A stretch of 64,000 bases of DNA. Origin: Kalymmatonema hyalinum WJT4-NPBG1 (GTDB lineage Bacteria > Cyanobacteriota > Cyanobacteriia > Cyanobacteriales > Nostocaceae). Below, in pieces: positions 63,917 to 64,000 of the stretch. The notes under the pieces were generated by a model. The model was not told the origin of the DNA and made no database searches. It saw only the letters and a list, made by a program, of their open reading frames with translations. Made by a program: the position numbers and the translations under genes. Each line of letters begins with the position of its first letter. The stretch's first letter is position 1. The stretch covers positions 1 to 64,000 of the forward strand of contig JAHHIB010000020.1 in NCBI GenBank assembly GCA_019359075.1, written 5' to 3'.

Positions 63917-64000
63917 TTTTTAGTGGTCTTTGTCATTAAACAAGAGTGCAAAGGTCAATTTTATGAAAATGAAACCACAGATGCACACAGATAAACCTTG

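Overview
The window looks like chromosomal DNA from a filamentous cyanobacterium, probably of the Nostoc/Scytonema/Tolypothrix group. The evidence is the abundance of the HIP1 octamer GCGATCGC inside and between genes, many short palindromic and tandem repeats inserted even within reading frames, a very large PAS-rich hybrid histidine kinase, and several cyanobacterial small proteins. No rRNA, tRNA, CRISPR array or intact insertion sequence was seen. The genus is an inference.

Region 1 (0-5.2 kb): a haem-binding DUF3365-HAMP sensor diverges from a PhnD-like binding lipoprotein. Next comes a minus-strand trio of a hydroxylaminobenzene-mutase/styrene-oxide-isomerase-like membrane protein, a RidA-family protein whose export leader is broken by an in-frame TGA, and an MFS transporter carrying a C-terminal FHA domain. 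Region 2 (5.4-17.1 kb): five tandem one-domain peptidoglycan-binding mini-proteins lie next to a minus-strand biosynthetic cluster. The cluster holds an L-amino-acid oxidase (VioA/RebO-like), a 1119-residue VioB/RebD-type dimer synthase, a glutathione transferase, a VOC protein and two cytochromes P450. It has the core logic of bisindole or indolocarbazole biosynthesis but lacks the flavin monooxygenases of the classical pathways.

Region 3 (17.9-33.6 kb, with 50.2-56.9 kb): a galactose and galactofuranose theme. It includes a glycosyltransferase-UDP-galactopyranose mutase fusion, a GH1-RmlD fusion, GalE, GalK, GalT coupled to a GH2 glycosidase, and a GlfT2-like galactofuranosyltransferase. 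Together these could feed galactose into UDP-galactose and UDP-galactofuranose and polymerise it at the cell surface. A 1747-residue hybrid kinase, a cupin protein, an M24-fold protein lacking most metal ligands and a DUF4336 protein lie among them. Region 4 (33.7-35.4 kb) is a gene graveyard with a GST C-terminal fragment, a methyltransferase N-terminal fragment, an IS5-type transposase remnant and dispersed repeats.

Region 5 (35.6-49.9 kb): a polyol utilisation island with two long-chain mannitol-dehydrogenase-family enzymes, a HAD phosphatase overlapping the first, a SorC-type regulator, an SDR, a complete SmoEFGK/MtlEFGK-type ABC importer, and xylulokinase. A GNAT and an amino-acid permease are embedded. 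Region 6 (52.3-64 kb): catalase, a small CxxC protein, HflX, an isoaspartyl peptidase/asparaginase, an ATP-grasp ligase, a haemerythrin-domain protein and a small membrane protein.

The most novel-looking material is the VioA/VioB-P450-GST-VOC cluster, the galactofuranose fusions, the MFS-FHA fusion, and the in-frame invasion of coding sequences by short repeats.
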